A program made the position numbers and the translations under genes. The notes below the pieces were generated by a model, which searched no databases, had not been told where the DNA came from, and saw only the letters and a list, made by a program, of their open reading frames with translations. From the NCBI GenBank assembly GCA_023614405.1, contig CM042692.1, positions 123,559,503-123,623,502 on the forward strand: DNA of 64,000 bases. The letters run 5' to 3'. Position 1 is the first letter of the stretch; each line of letters begins with the position of its first letter. Below are positions 22,681-34,796 of the stretch, piece by piece. The DNA is from Avena insularis. Its lineage: Eukaryota; Streptophyta; Magnoliopsida; Poales; Poaceae.

Positions 22681-24039
22681 TGGAGAATGACAGACGGCCA
22701 AATGCAGCATTCTGGTTCGTTCCGACGATACCACCAGCTCCAGGGACCTAGTGCTCATACTGGCAGATCCGATGAACCATTTGTCTTTATCTTTATCATT
22801 AGTTACGCTTATTTGTGTAAAGACTAAGCTGTGCTTATTTGTGTAAGACTAAGTTAGGCCTAACTGCGTAATATTCAGTGAAGCCTAGCTTTTCTTTCCA
22901 TGCCCATAACAACAGAATTGCAGCATAGAATATACAAAGGTAATGTGCATACTAGGAATTTTTGCTCAGGATAACAACCACTTCAAGTAAATGATACATG
23001 GTGTACACATTTGAACGCATCACTAGAATGTGACACCTATTGATGATTGATGACATGGATCTAGCTTTTCTGTGCGCATTTGCATTGAATCGCTCATTGA
23101 TTTGTTCACACATTTTTTGGCAATGGCTGATGAACTTCACTCTCTTGGTAACATTCTTCGTCAGCGAGCACTTGTTGATGCGATGCAAAGTACAGAACAT
23201 GGTCGTCATCGTCATTCCATTTAGGTTCTCTATGTTTCATCATCACGGACCTACTAATTTCAAATGAAAATCTAGTAAACAACATATGTGTACATTGTTA
23301 GAGTATGCTACGGCCACAGTACATACATGTTTTTCTACAATCACAAGAAGAAAACTTGATGCATTTTCACCTTGTTGGCGTTGTGCCGAACTGGGTGGAT
23401 GTGGCTTTGGAGTTTGGAGAGGAAGGCGTCGTGGCTGGTACGTGTGCGACCACGGCGACGGCGAGCTTGGCTTCCGGAGGAGGCCAACAGGACCGAGCAT
23501 GGTCGGCATGGTGACAGATCTCACCCGGGAATGAATTCCCGTCCCCGCGTCGTTCCATAGGTGTGGCCATGGTGAGGTCGAGCTCCGATTCGGGATGGGG
23601 AGGAGAGCCGGGCCGAGCAGGTTTGTCTAAGTCCTAGCTCCGCGTCATGGACGCGACCACAAATTGCCGCCTCGGAGGAAGAAGAAGACACGTAAAGGAT
23701 GCATGTGCCAACGCTGCAAGCCTACATGGCAGCCATGACGGCAGCGACATAACGGCGAAAGCTGACAGGGGGGCCCAACTTGACGGCCGTTAGCCTGATA
23801 TTTTGTATTGAAACATAAAGTTGAATTCGTGCCAAAAAAGACCCTCTGAGTATTTGGCACGCCAACTTTGGGCAACACAGCTGATTGTAAGCAACTTGGG
23901 TACCGCGTTGCCTGGCCACCCCAACTTCCGGGCCACAAAATGATATTCTCCTCTATAATACCGAACATACACATGTATGATCACCCTGTTACAGTGTGAC
24001 GGTTGATGCAGTCAAAGCAGCCTCATGTGGTAGTGGTTA
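22681..24039. other. 3' flank of the DUF295-like gene and intergenic DNA
   Basis: Begins with the probable 3' untranslated region of the split gene. A minus-strand frame 23570-23367 starts MATPMERRGDGNSFPG and ends at a possible GTGAAA donor, which could be a first exon, but no family is recognised. A minus-strand frame at 22952-23215 is also unassigned. Nothing else is supported. Confidence 0.35.
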
Positions 24040-24398
24040 AACATGATCTCATGGTCAAAGGAATAAGTTACTACGTTTTACTAGATATCGCAATATTGAA
24101 TTTTATGACTGAATCACATTGCAATACTAGGGTTGGGTGTGTGTCCATATCTTCATTCATCTAATGAAGTGACCTCGTTATCAGTTGACATGGAAAATTC
24201 CATGATCGGGAAACCTCGATCATCGGCTACCAAACGAACTAGTCTAGAGGATACTAGGGACTTGGATTGTTTATATACCGCACGTGTATTAATATTTCTA
24301 CTTAATATAGTTATAGCATGATACAAAACTATTACGAACTAATGAGATATGTTAATGAAAACATCTTTATTATTGACCTCTAGGGCATATCTCCTTCA
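24040..24398 (-). repeat. BARE/Angela-like copia LTR fragment
   Basis: On the minus strand the end reads TGAAGGAGATATGCCCTAG, close to the TGTTGGAAATATGCCCTAG start of Triticeae BARE/Angela LTRs. The rest (GACTTGGATTG, TAATGAAGTGACCTCGTTATC on the plus strand) also fits. Only the LTR start is present, with no partner or interior nearby. Confidence 0.6.
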
Positions 24399-25849
24399 AG
24401 TTATGCATACCGAACAAGATATGTAAATCACATGAAAGTCAGTGATGTAAAAACTCACTGCACATGTCACTTTGACTGACCATGATAAGTGAACATCGTA
24501 GATGGTTGAAGCTGGAAATGTAGGCGAGTTTACCATATTTGTTGCCTTGCTCTCATGTTTTTCCTTATCTCTGAACCCAACACTAGTTAACCCTCAAATA
24601 TGTTATTCATCATAGACAAATTCCATCACGGAAGTAAATTTGGGACAAGCCAGATGATAGAACCTCAATGAACATAGAACATTCATCACACAATGGTTAT
24701 GAACATAAACACTTAGAGGTTCGTAATCAAATGGGTGTCTTTGTTCACAAAAAATACAACCCTCTAGATTATGAGACGAGCTTCACTCGGAGAACCCTTT
24801 GGAAATGTGAGGATAGAAAATGGAAAAGTAGAAGCTCAGATGGTCTACACCAACTCCAAACGGAGGTTCGAAACCTATATTGGAACAACTCCTATGTAAA
24901 AATCCTAATAAACTCTGAGGACTAGGCACTATCCGCTCTATGATATTGGGCTCCATCTGCTTGAAGGTACCGACTTAACTAGAACACCTTCTAAAGCAAA
25001 AAAGTATCCCGGTAGTATGAGAAACGTAGATCAATAGTTTTCGGCTCTAAGTTAGGTTATATCACTATTTTTCTGAATTATTAAAAAGATCAAAGGTAGT
25101 AGCCGATAGGTATGATAGGTTAGAGGATGTATAAGAAGTGGAGAGTTGAGACAGTTTTCTTCAGAAAGCTTGAGGGAAATTATTGAAGATATGGCAATGT
25201 GTCACCTCTAGGTAAAGTGAATCCGTTCTTGATAGTACAATTTTCCTTAGGACATAGATAAGGAAGTTACTTCAGCTAAAGGCCTAAGAAAATTTAAATT
25301 TTCTTTTCTCGTTTTAGGGGTCACCATTGATGTTCTCCAACAAGATAAAATCATTAGTACCTTATTTTTTTCTTTAATTAACTTGATCTCAATAAGGAAA
25401 CCTAGATGCACTTTCAGATAAATTCTTAAATCAAGCTAAATTTTTATTCTTGCACAATATACCAAAGGATTTTTAGGTTTGCCAATTGTTATAAAGTTCA
25501 CCTTGACCAGAGATGGACCTCATGTCATTTATGTTGCTTTCACGTAAATTTGTGCAGATCTCCATCTTGTTTGAGAGGAATAAAGATTTTAGGTTGCCCA
25601 TGGATCACCTTCGGCGTATGCACAAGGAAATTTTAAATTATGTTTATCGATGATTATTTTCCAATTGTTTATTTGATCCCATTTGATTTGCTACCTTACT
25701 CATATGGAATAGCTGGTTTGGTTAAGTTTTCTCATGAAGTATACTGGTCAAAATCATAAATTTCTAGTTTCCTTGATATAGAACCATTCGAAAGTATGGG
25801 AAAGTTACCTTTTACAGAAACGGTTAAGTTTTCACCTTTGCCTATATAT
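24399..25849. other. AT-rich intergenic DNA, nothing recognised
   Basis: No open frame of convincing length, no splice-supported exons and no repeat partner within the window. Confidence 0.4.
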
Positions 25850-26460
25850 ATCCTCATCCATTCTGTGGCAAACCAAGAAAGTAGAGACTAGAGAAAACTC
25901 TTGCATGAGCTCAAAGCCTCACCTCTCCTCTCCTGTCTTGGACCTAACTCGTACTTTTCCACTTATGAGGTCTCAAGATCCAAGTGCTAGCCCAATATTG
26001 TTAAGAAACATTTATGGTGTGTTGTGAATGGGCCAAGAGTTTGGGAAGCCTGGAATAGCCTACTATGTGTGAGGATCTACCTCTTAGTGGTTAGGCATGG
26101 ACTTGGTGTCCTACCTCAAGGGGAAATATGTTCGCTTGGTGACCAAGAACTTTGTGTCCTTTAGACATTGCGTCATGGCCTTCTCCAATGAGGACGTAAG
26201 ACATCGCCAACTATCCAAGCCTTGGATATATCTTCATGTTAGTGATCCCTCCCCCATACTCTTGTACTTCATTGCATTCTACTTTTTCTCAAATCTTATC
26301 TTTGTAAAATTGTATGTGTAGAGTATTGTAGGCAATCGATAAAAAAGAATTTGCTAGAAGTTATAAACTTATGCTATGATGTGATCATTGCCAATTCACC
26401 CTTGTATTTGACATTGGTGATCTTTCAGTGGGTGGATTCCTGGCTAAGTTTCCGAACTAG
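25850..26460 (+). repeat. Possible degraded LTR end
   Basis: Text such as AATAGCCTACTATGTGTGAG, CTTGGTGACCAAG and GATCTTTCAGTGGG resembles U5 regions of cereal LTR elements. The 74-codon frame at 26097-26321 has no family match and is probably not a gene. No second LTR is found. Confidence 0.3.
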
Positions 26461-27298
26461 CCGACCGAGCTCGGTGGCGCGCACGTGTTGTGCCGACAAC
26501 AAGGAGCCATGATGTGTATGTGAGTACGTGCATGTGAGTGATTTTCACTATAAAATGGTGCGGCATGTTAGTCACGCACATATGAATGCAAATATCACCA
26601 TTGTAAACCATATATCAGCGTTGTGTCCACATCTACCAGATCGGCTAGGCGGTGGTTGGGAAATTTAGCATCCGTAGGTCATGTGGGAGAAGTAGGGGAG
26701 TGAGATCCGTTATAGATGGTGTTTCTTTAGGCCTCGTTTTGCGGACATGGGTTAACACGGCCAGTTGAAAGACACTAGAAATCATGAGTGGGCTGTTTTG
26801 TAGAGGAGTTTCGAGCAGGCTCAACCCCAGAGATCCTCAGAATACTCGTCGAGTTGAAGTGTAATAGAAACATGCCTCCACCCTCGTGTTTTTGGTCGCT
26901 GCTCGGGGATTTCGCCACCTCTTCCTAGATGAACACCAAAAAATAAACGCCCAAACCTGATAAACGAGAAAGGGGATCGGGTGAGAGGGGATTCAATGAA
27001 GGAAGTGTTTTCACCCAATCCTCGTCAGATGAAACTCATAAAAACACTCTAAACCTCTGCTGCAAAACAATGCCTTAGGGAAAACCAACCTAGAGGCATG
27101 GAGGAAAATTGATTAGTGAAGATGTTGAAGTTGATGCAGGATGAGATTACGATGGTTGATGTCGTTTAGTTGATCGTCCCAGCAAGAGGGTTCAGTGTCA
27201 TGGATCTTAGCGTCGAGGTAGTCCAACCGCCCACCCCTTTGAGAAGGGGAAAGTCCCCCAATAGGGGTAGGTCTCCTAACAAGATGGGTCTAGAGTTG
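26461..27298. other. Intergenic DNA left of the chromovirus
   Basis: Nothing recognised. The minus-strand frame at 26821-27018 has no family features. Confidence 0.35.
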
Positions 27299-27615
27299 TG
27301 TTAGGATACCGATACACTCCTTTCTGAATTATCGAGTATGGGGACAATAATTGGCGATTACAGAGAGGAATTGTTAATCGAGATGGGTCACTAGGCTATT
27401 ACAAACTAGAACACTTCCAGCGCCGCCCCCAAGACATGATCCTGAGGATACCGGACTCTTGTCTGCCTCCTTCTTATAGCTCCACGGTAGTTACGTTTCC
27501 TAGTTCGGTCCCAGGTACCTTCCGTTGGGATGGATGAAACGCTTGGGCCTGAGCTACCTGGTAGAGATGTCTGTGTCCACGTCGCCAGCAGTGGTAAGTG
27601 GCATGGGCCCTGACA
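27299..27615 (-). repeat. 3' LTR of the chromovirus
   Basis: 317 bp; plus strand runs from TGTTAGGATACC to GGGCCCTGACA. It aligns along its length with the LTR at 32319-32630. Confidence 0.88.
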
Positions 27616-27629
27616 TCCCCTTCCCCTTG
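27616..27629 (-). other. Polypurine tract of the chromovirus
   Basis: The minus strand reads CAAGGGGAAGGGGA directly before the 3' LTR (TGTCAGGGCCC). This is the expected primer for plus-strand DNA synthesis. Confidence 0.8.
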
Positions 27630-29095
27630 AGAAGCGGCTTGTCCCCAAGCCGTCGCACCACTAAAGCGCTGTTGAAGCTCATATTTGTCCTCCCAGGTGA
27701 TGTCTAGGACACCAGGGCCAGACCACTGCACTTGTACCTGTGCTTTGCACCCATGCGGGCCCGCTTCCAGCGATGTGTCAAAATCTTGATACGAGTAATA
27801 GTTTGGTCAATAACCATGGGAAGTTGAGTGGAAGTTGGGGTACCTAGAAAGAGTGCCTTACAAAGCTGAGAAACATGGAAAATGTGGTGAATGCGAGAAG
27901 TGCTTGTAAGCCCCACTTCACATGCCACTAGATTGATGCTTCTCAGGATTTGATATGGCCCGAAGTAGCAAAAGGCTAGTTTGTGATTCGCGCGGCGAGC
28001 AACCGATGATTGAACGTACGGTTGGAGCTTGAAGAAGACGGGATCTCCCATAGCAAATGTCCTCTCGGTGCGCTTCTTGTCGGCTTGGATCTTCATCTGT
28101 TGATGAGCATGATTTAGGTTGTGTTGTACCAATTCTTGGACTAGTCGCCTTTCATCAAGCCATTCTTGCAGCGGTGGGATAGAGCATACTGATGTTGGCT
28201 CAATGCTCCAATGTCATGGATCATGTCCATAGAGAGCGGAGAATGGAGAAGTTTTCAGTGCAGAGTGAGGGCTGGTATTGTACCACTATTCCACCAATGA
28301 GAGATACTGACTCCATTTGCGAGGACATGCGTGGGTGAAACACCGCAAGTAGATTTCAAGGCATTGATTGACGTGCTTAGACTGGCTATCAGTTTCTGGA
28401 TGATAGCAAAACTCATTTGCAATTTTGTCCCAATCCGTGCAAAGAATTCCTTCCAAAATCGACTGGTGAAAGTTGGATCCCGGTCGGACATGATCACCCC
28501 CTAGGTAAGCTGTGCAATTTGAACACATTGTTTGTGTAAGCCAGGGAAACCTTTGCTACAATGAACAGATGGTGCAGAGGGATGAAATGAGCATATCTTG
28601 TCAGTTCATCAACCACGACCATGATGCAGTTTGTTGTGCCTGACGAGGGAAGACCCTCGAGGATGTCCATTGTCACCATCTTCCAAGCATAGTTAGGGAT
28701 GGGGAGTGGCTGTAAGAGGCCTGGATATTTGACACACTCCGTCTTGGCTTGCTGACATGTCAAGCAGGTCTGGACAAACTGCTTAATCATTGGTTTCATT
28801 TTGTCCATGCAAATAGACGGCACAGCCGGCTATAAGTCACAGGGAATCCGGAGTGGCCCCTAATTCTGCTGGAATGGAATGCGATCATCATCTGCCCTTG
28901 CAGATGGGTTGCTCCTCCTATCCAGATTCGCCCGCAGAAGTACAGTATGCCATTGCTAAGAGAGAAACGACTTTGGGGATCGGTTGTTGTCTGCAATTTG
29001 GTGATCCAGCGTTGCACGGAAGGATTGGAAGCATATATATAACTATTCTTGATGTCCTCGAGCCATGCTGGTTGGTATATGCTAATTTCAGACAA
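27630..29095 (-). pseudogene. Chromovirus integrase with GPY/F module and chromodomain, broken
   Basis: The integrase zinc finger shows an HxH-type stretch and the CLTCQQAK pair. The core has the first Asp in VTMDILEGLP, the second in IMSDRDPTF and the Glu in HPETDSQSKH, so the DDE triad is recognisable. Downstream lie the GPY/F motif (FGPYQILR, about 27950) and a chromodomain end (VQWSGPGVLDITWED-like text near 27730-27650). Chromodomains guide insertion to marked chromatin in this lineage. The domains are spread over several frames (28796-29095, 28494-28823, 28255-28528, 27704-28132, 27474-27731), so frameshifts disable it. Confidence 0.82.
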
Positions 29096-29113
29096 GGAGA
29101 CGTTGCTGTCGTG

Positions 29114-31024
29114 TCAACGCCGCGACAGAGTGTTCATTACACGATTGTCCGCGCCCTTGCGGTAGGCAATTCTGTACTGGAGCCCAAGTAATTTGGTGAA
29201 TGCCTTTTGCTGCCAAACTGTTGGTAATCGTTGTTCCTCGAGATGCAGTAGACTCTTCTGATCCGTGCGAATAAGGAATTCTTGGTGCTGGAGGTACGGT
29301 CGCCATTGTTTCATGGCCATGAGCATGGCGAGGCACTCCTTCTCGTAGTTGGATAGGCCCCTATTCCAGGCACTCAGTGGGCGACCCATGTACGCGATAG
29401 GATGTCCTTCTTGCTGCAAGATCGCACCTACTACGGAATCACAATCATCCTTGTCGATGACGAATGTCTTTGTGAAATCTGGAAGTTTTAGACTGGGGCC
29501 TCGACTAGATTTTTCTTCAACATTTCAAAAGATGTATCTGTACTCTCAGTCCACACAAATGGGGTGTTCTTTTTGAGTAAGTTGAATAGTGGCCAGGCCA
29601 GGATTCCAAAATGGCACACGAATTTGCGGTAGTACCTCGCGAGGCCCAGAAAACTGTGAACCTCCTTACTATTGGTAGGGACTGGACAATTGGCAACCTG
29701 GTTCACCTTATCTGGATCAGAGGTGACTCCATTGTGATTGATGATGTGGCCCAGATAGGCAATCTGATGTTGGCCGAAAGAGCATCCGGATTTCTTGACA
29801 CGACAGTGATGTCATTGTAGTAACTGCAGCACTGCTGTCAAGTGTGTTATGTGTTCACATAGAGTTGGACTGTAGACAAGTATGTCATCAAAAAAGACGA
29901 CCACACACTTGCACAACGGTGGTTTTAGGGTAGCATTCGTGGCGCCAAGGAAAGTTGCATGTGCTCTAGTCAACCCAAATGGCATTACAATGTACTCCCA
30001 GTGGCCAGCGTGCATCTGAAACGCTGTCTTGAACTCTTCTCCCGGAGCGAGACGTATTTGATGATATCCAGCTCGTAAGTCCATTTTAGAAAACCACTTG
30101 GCACCACCCAGTTATCTAGTAATTCATCTATGATAGGAACTGGATATTTACTCACTACTGTCATGGAGTTGAGACCTTTGTAGTCCACACATAGGCGCCA
30201 TGATCCATCTTCCTTCTTAACCAAGATGGCCGATGATGAGAAGTGACTGGTGCTCTTCTGAATGATGCTGGACTGAAGCAGTTCTTGTACTTGGCAATCG
30301 GTTTCAAACTTGAGCTCGGGTTTGTTCCTGTAGGCTCTTGTATTCACTGTTTGAGCACCTTGCATTAGTGGGATTCTATGGCCACAGTCACGATGAGGAG
30401 GTAACTCTGTAGGTTTAGCAAAGATACCATTTAATTTATCGAGGACCTACTGAATTTCGGCCGGGACAATCTCTTATGTGCGCACTATGCCGTTGATTGC
30501 ATATACATGTATGAGATGTGTTGCAGATCCTGTGCGACATAGTGTTGTTAGATCCTGTGCAGAGATTCCCTGCAAAAAAAGATATTGTGTAGAGATTGTT
30601 GAACACTGAAGATCACTAGATTTGTGGCTTGTAAGTGTGACTGCCCCTTGGCTGTTTGCAGTTTCAGAGTCTTGGCCACCCAATCAATGTTTGGGTTGTG
30701 GAACTCCAACCAGTCCATACACACTTGGGTATAAAGGTGGTGCATCTATGATAAGACCCATCAGCAACCTATATTCGACATGGTGTCTTCAGTGGAACTG
30801 CTCTTGATAGAGTTTAAGCCAATTATGTGTTACTGAACGAGATGTTGAGCTTCCAGAGTCAACCAAGAGCATGATCTCATGGTTGTGTGTATCTGAATGA
30901 CGCCAGATGCTCCAGTTGCTGATCCGTTTATCGAACACATCGTTTCAGTTTCAATATTCTCAAGGCTAGCAGGTTCAGAACCTGTCAATTCATCAGACGT
31001 GAATAAACAGAATAATTCCTCCAC
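29114..31024 (-). pseudogene. Chromovirus protease, reverse transcriptase and RNase H, broken
   Basis: The protease active site DSG is present at 30860-30852 in a frame that differs from the start of the protease text. RT follows: SSAILVKKEDGSWRLCVDYK, then MDLRAGYHQIRLAPGEEFKT, and the catalytic box FFDD at 29895-29884. A frameshift lies near 30085-30100, because the fingers-palm boundary is read in two frames. RNase H text follows (HSFLGLARYYRKF, IAYMGRPLSAWNRGLSNYEKE, LIRTDQKSLLHL). The gag-pol order is normal for Ty3/gypsy. Breaks preclude a functional polyprotein. Confidence 0.85.
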
Positions 31025-31033
31025 AATGCGTAA

Positions 31034-32226
31034 CTATACTGTAGGAGGACAAGTGTGCTCATGGCCCCATCTCTCCCCACACTTGTAACACAAACTCTTG
31101 GCACACCGAAAATTGCGCAGAGCTTGTATCTTGTCATCATTGTTCCGACAAGCTGCATCTTGGCCATGACCGTCAGCTGATTGACTGGAAGGTGTGGTTG
31201 GAGCATAGGATACCTGAATTGGAGTTGGCCTCATTGGTATCTTGATGTAACGGTGCTCTGGCTGTCTTGGGGAGATATGCATTCGCCCTCAGAAACTTCC
31301 TCTTGCAGTTAAGCTAGGGAACATGCAGTGTCCAAATCCATTGGTCTTTGAACCATAACCATAGCTCGTATGCCCGCTCTCAGGCCCTCGATAAAACGAG
31401 TAAGGAAATAACAAGGATGAGTTGTATCCGGATATGAAACAAGATGGTTTATCAGAATATCAAAGGATTCTATGTACTCAACAACTGTACTTGTTTGTTT
31501 GATTGTATAAAATTGTCTAATGAGTAATTGGTGTCTATCACGGCCAAAACGTGTGCACATGAGAGAAGTAAAGGAAATCCAGTCAAGGAGTGTGATCTTC
31601 TTCCTCACAGATTGTAACCAAATGCCAGCCGCACGGAACAATGCAGAATCGACATGGGAACCCAATACGATTCATGAATAGCGAACATGTGGAAGTGTTG
31701 TTTGGATAGGGTGATCCAGAGGTTGGTATTATCTCCCGTGAATGCAGGGAATGGAAAATTGGGTGCGTGAGATCCTAATCCTACTATATTTTGACTCGAG
31801 ACCAATTGGGGATCGACGGGCTCTGGAAGAGGAGCTTGTATCGATATCGTACCCGTGACCAGAGGTGCCAACGGTGACACGGTTGTCACCGCCGGAAAAC
31901 CCCAGTTAAAGTGTGCACGCCGTGGCCGGATTGCCTGTGGATCCCCTATTGTGGCTGAAGGGGGATGCACTGGAGTTGAAGATCGCCGCAGATCCACTCG
32001 CAGCGATCGCAACCGTAGGCGGTGCGAGCTGCATCAGATTGACTTGGGCTTGGAGCTTGACAAGGCGTGACTCGAGATCTGGCTTCCATGCGTAGAGATC
32101 GGTCAACTGCTCCGATATGGCTTCCGATCTGCTCATCAACATCTTAGTGCGAGAGAGAAAGGATTCCTTGAGATCGGCTTGCTCCGCACACATGTTGTCG
32201 AGGTACTCCTTCAAGGACGGATCCAT
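31034..32226 (-). pseudogene. Chromovirus gag with CCHC zinc knuckle, broken
   Basis: The frame starts at 32226 (MDPSLKEYLDN), just after the PBS. A predicted coiled-coil-like N-terminus is followed by capsid-type text (WISFTSLMCTRFGRD, FIEGLRAGIRAMV) in other frames at 31309-31665. A CCHC zinc knuckle (CYKCGERWGHEHTC) lies near 31095-31050. At least two frame changes separate the pieces. Gag normally packages element RNA. Confidence 0.8.
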
Positions 32227-32302
32227 AGTGGTGAGGAGTCAGCGCCGATACGCGGTGTAGCGCCTAGTTTCTGGAATTTTGTGGGTAGTCGGGGGATCGA
32301 GA

Positions 32303-32316
32303 GGCGTCTGATACCA
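32303..32316 (-). other. Primer-binding site, initiator tRNA-Met type
   Basis: The minus strand reads TGGTATCAGACGCC two bases after the 5' LTR end. The first ten bases match the standard TGGTATCAGA. Confidence 0.85.
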
Positions 32317-32318
32317 GA

Positions 32319-32630
32319 TGTTAAGATACCAACACTCCTTTCTGAATTATGGAGTACGGGGACACTATCAATATCTGGTGATTACAAAGAGGAATTGCTA
32401 ATCGAGATGGGTCACTAAGCTATTACACACTAGAACACCGCCGCCGCCAAGGATACCGGACTCTTGTCTGCCTCCTTATAGCTCCATGGCACTTAAGTTT
32501 CCCAGTTCGGACCCAGGTACCTTCTGGTGGGCTGGTTGGGCTGGTTGGGCTGGATGAAAAACGCATGGTCCTGGGCTGCCAGGTAGAGATGTCTGTGTCC
32601 GCGTCGCCAACAGTAGTATGGGCCCTTACA
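32319..32630 (-). repeat. 5' LTR of the chromovirus
   Basis: 312 bp; plus strand runs from TGTTAAGATACC to GGGCCCTTACA. It contains a short CTGGTTGGG tandem repeat near 32535 that the other LTR lacks. Confidence 0.88.
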
Positions 32631-33038
32631 CATTGTTTACAGATGGCTCGAGTCAGTACCCATGTGGGCATCGGAGGGATATTGAGCACGTGTCTATGAC
32701 GCGAAATCCGCATCCAAGCACAACACCCGTTTCGAAAGAACATGAACGAAAAATACCGTTCAAACCTGTGTCAAACACTAGATATTCACGGGTAGTGGAA
32801 TCTTTTGGAGGGATAATAGCGCCATTCCCGGTCGTAATCCTTTGGAGCTGTTAAAAGAGGCAACCAAAGACTGACTACCGGCTGCTAAAAATAAGTTGGC
32901 TTCTGATCACGTTCGTCCTCTTCGTCTTTCACAGCACATTCATGTCATTCGGAGAAGATCCTGCCAAGAGCTTAATTAAATACATTCATGGCTATTTGCT
33001 TGGCGCTCAGATGTGTACTCTACTCTCCGCTGCTTGAT
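32631..33038. other. Intergenic DNA between chromovirus and nucleotidyltransferase-like fragment
   Basis: No gene or repeat partner recognised. Confidence 0.35.
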
Positions 33039-33296
33039 TTAGTAGGGAGCAGCTGCTCGCCCGCCTGAATTGTACCTCTGCGGCCTACGAATAGGTCCGC
33101 TTCGTGGAGGACTCATTTCAGGATATGTGAACCAGGCATCAACTGAACAGATGGAGTTCACAATCTCCTTAACTGCACCAAGTCGTTTGTTTTTATCTAC
33201 CTCCGTTGGCTTGATTACAGAGAGAATATCTTCCGTACACTTGTAAAGCAAATGATAGTTTAGCACGATTTCAATCATGCTGAAACCCTGCGGCAA
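33039..33296 (-). pseudogene. Possible nucleotidyltransferase (PAP/OAS1-type) N-terminal exon fragment
   Basis: An 85-codon minus-strand frame contains CTEDILSVIKPTEVDKNKR followed by GAVKEIVNSI. This resembles the N-terminal helix of plant PAP/OAS1-superfamily nucleotidyltransferases, which add nucleotides to RNA 3' ends. The catalytic GS and DxD motifs are absent. A splice-acceptor-like TTGCCGCAG lies just upstream of the GTTTCAGCATG start. Farther upstream (33960-33660) is a GC-rich stretch with a possible GTAAAC donor, resembling a plant promoter and untranslated first exon. The frame runs into unrelated text (PPRSGPIRRPQRYN) and stops. It may be a truncated gene. The family call is tentative. 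Confidence 0.4.
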
Positions 33297-34177
33297 TAAT
33301 TACATATATAATGAGTAAAGTTAAGCAAGTACGAAACAGGGTTTCCCTGCACCCAAATCTTGTCAGCATTCACTATCACCTTCCATCAACATGCAGTACA
33401 ACAAGATTAGGTGCATATGTATCTGACTATGTATGTAGCAGATCAAATACAAACTCTTAGGGTTTTTTCCTTTTTTCAGAGGAGCTATTTCTCATTAATA
33501 GAATAAATCCCAGCGTATCGTATCACAGAGTAAATTAAATCCATCCAGAATTTTGGCAATGCACCACACATATATGGTACCACGAGCGAGACAAAGTTCC
33601 AAGTAAGCCAACCAACCAAACCCGGCCCCTAAATCGGCGATCAACGAAAGCCGGAATAATAGAGAAACCCTATGTACGAAACTAACCGGGGAGTCCAGGG
33701 GTTTACCCAGAGGAAGTTGCGGACGGAAGGCAGTCTTGCGAGGCGACGAGCCGGCGGCGACTACGAGGAGGCGCGCGGCAGGGTGTGCGCTTGCGGCGGG
33801 CTAGGGTCTCGTCGGGATGGACTGGTGGAGGAGAGGGGCGAGAGAGACTACCGCGTATCGGCGTCAAAGTGGTTTCGTTGGGAAACTGCCGCTGATTGGG
33901 GGACGCATTGCCTCCCGCTCACGCGTGGAGAGAGCTCGTCCGCGGCCCGCTAGCCAGAAGCATATGATACTGGTGTAGAGTATCACGTAGTAGTTGTTGT
34001 CATCTATTTAATTAATTTTATAACCCTTACAAAAATTAATTAATTTTATAATCAATGCAAATTATTGTACAAGATCTACTAATACGATTAAATAACCTAG
34101 TTTTACGTGCTATGTTCTCTTTTCATTAATTGATATGTCATATTAGTTTTTTTTCCAACTTGGCATGCATAATAGTA
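33297..34177. other. GC-rich putative 5' region and AT-rich flank
   Basis: 33660-33960 is GC-rich with CT runs on the minus strand, as in plant 5' leaders, and could belong to the fragment at 33039-33296. The plus-strand frame 33672-33953 is probably its antisense. 33960-34177 is AT-rich with nothing recognised. Confidence 0.35.
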
Positions 34178-34405
34178 CTACCTCTGTTCGGGATTATAGG
34201 TCCGGAGAGCTTTTTTATATTGTTTGAGATTATAAGGCAATCTTATTTATTAGTCTCTCTCGTTCAATGCATGTTCTCTTTTTCCTCTCACTTCTCTCAT
34301 GCATGTAAGACTATTGGTGCATGTATAAATTAATGAGAGAGGGTTATGAAGTGTATTAGTATTTGCAACTTGCCCCTTAGGACTAATAATCCCAAACAGA
34401 AGTAC
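34178..34405. mobile_element. Stowaway-like MITE (Tc1/Mariner)
   Basis: 228 bp bounded by TA target duplications. The ends are CTACCTCTGTTCGGGATTAT and, reversed, GTACTTCTGTTTGGGATTAT, close to the CTCCCTCCGT consensus of Stowaway. It has no coding capacity; it would need a mariner transposase in trans. Confidence 0.75.
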
Positions 34406-34729
34406 TACTACTCATAATACTACCATGGCCTGACTAACGAAAATAATACACGTCCTCCACGGATCATCATTGCCCGCCCACGTACGCGTGGAGGCCCACC
34501 CATGATGCGCTCCTTCTTCCTTATCTCTTCCTAGAACTGCCAATGCCTCCAGTATACACTCCATGCGACATGTCGCCGCCTCTCTTTCCTACGCGCGGCC
34601 ACGACTCTGGTTCCTCTTGTGCGCCTGCTGGCGGTTCCAGCGCGCCATCGCCGAGCTCTGGCTCCTCCTCTTGTATGCAAGCTCGAGCGCGGCCATGGGC
34701 AGCGGCCACGTCTCTCCCACCATCCCACT
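34406..34729. other. GC-rich flank left of the hAT element
   Basis: Coding-like base composition, but frames on both strands lack family motifs. The stretch continues on the far side of the hAT insertion at 40661. Confidence 0.35.
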
Positions 34730-34796
34730 CAGGGCCGGCCCTGGGGGTGGGCAGGGTGTGCGGCCGCCCAGGGGCCCTAAAATCCAGGGGGGCCAC

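Larger units (their letters stand above)
27299..32630 (-). mobile_element. Complete but decayed chromovirus (Ty3/gypsy with chromodomain)
   Basis: Two LTRs bound an interior with all expected parts on the minus strand. After the 5' LTR (32630-32319) come a PBS matching initiator tRNA-Met (32316-32303), gag, protease, RT, RNase H, integrase, chromodomain, a polypurine tract (27629-27616) and the 3' LTR (27615-27299). The order and chromodomain place it with chromoviruses. Multiple frameshifts and stops disable it. The flanks AGTTG and CATTG do not match, so the target duplication has decayed or the ends have changed. The LTRs differ at many positions, so the insertion is old. Confidence 0.9.

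Noticed and set aside
22952..23215. 87-codon minus-strand frame with Lys/Arg-rich text
   Set aside because: No recognisable family and no splice or promoter support; not listed as a gene.
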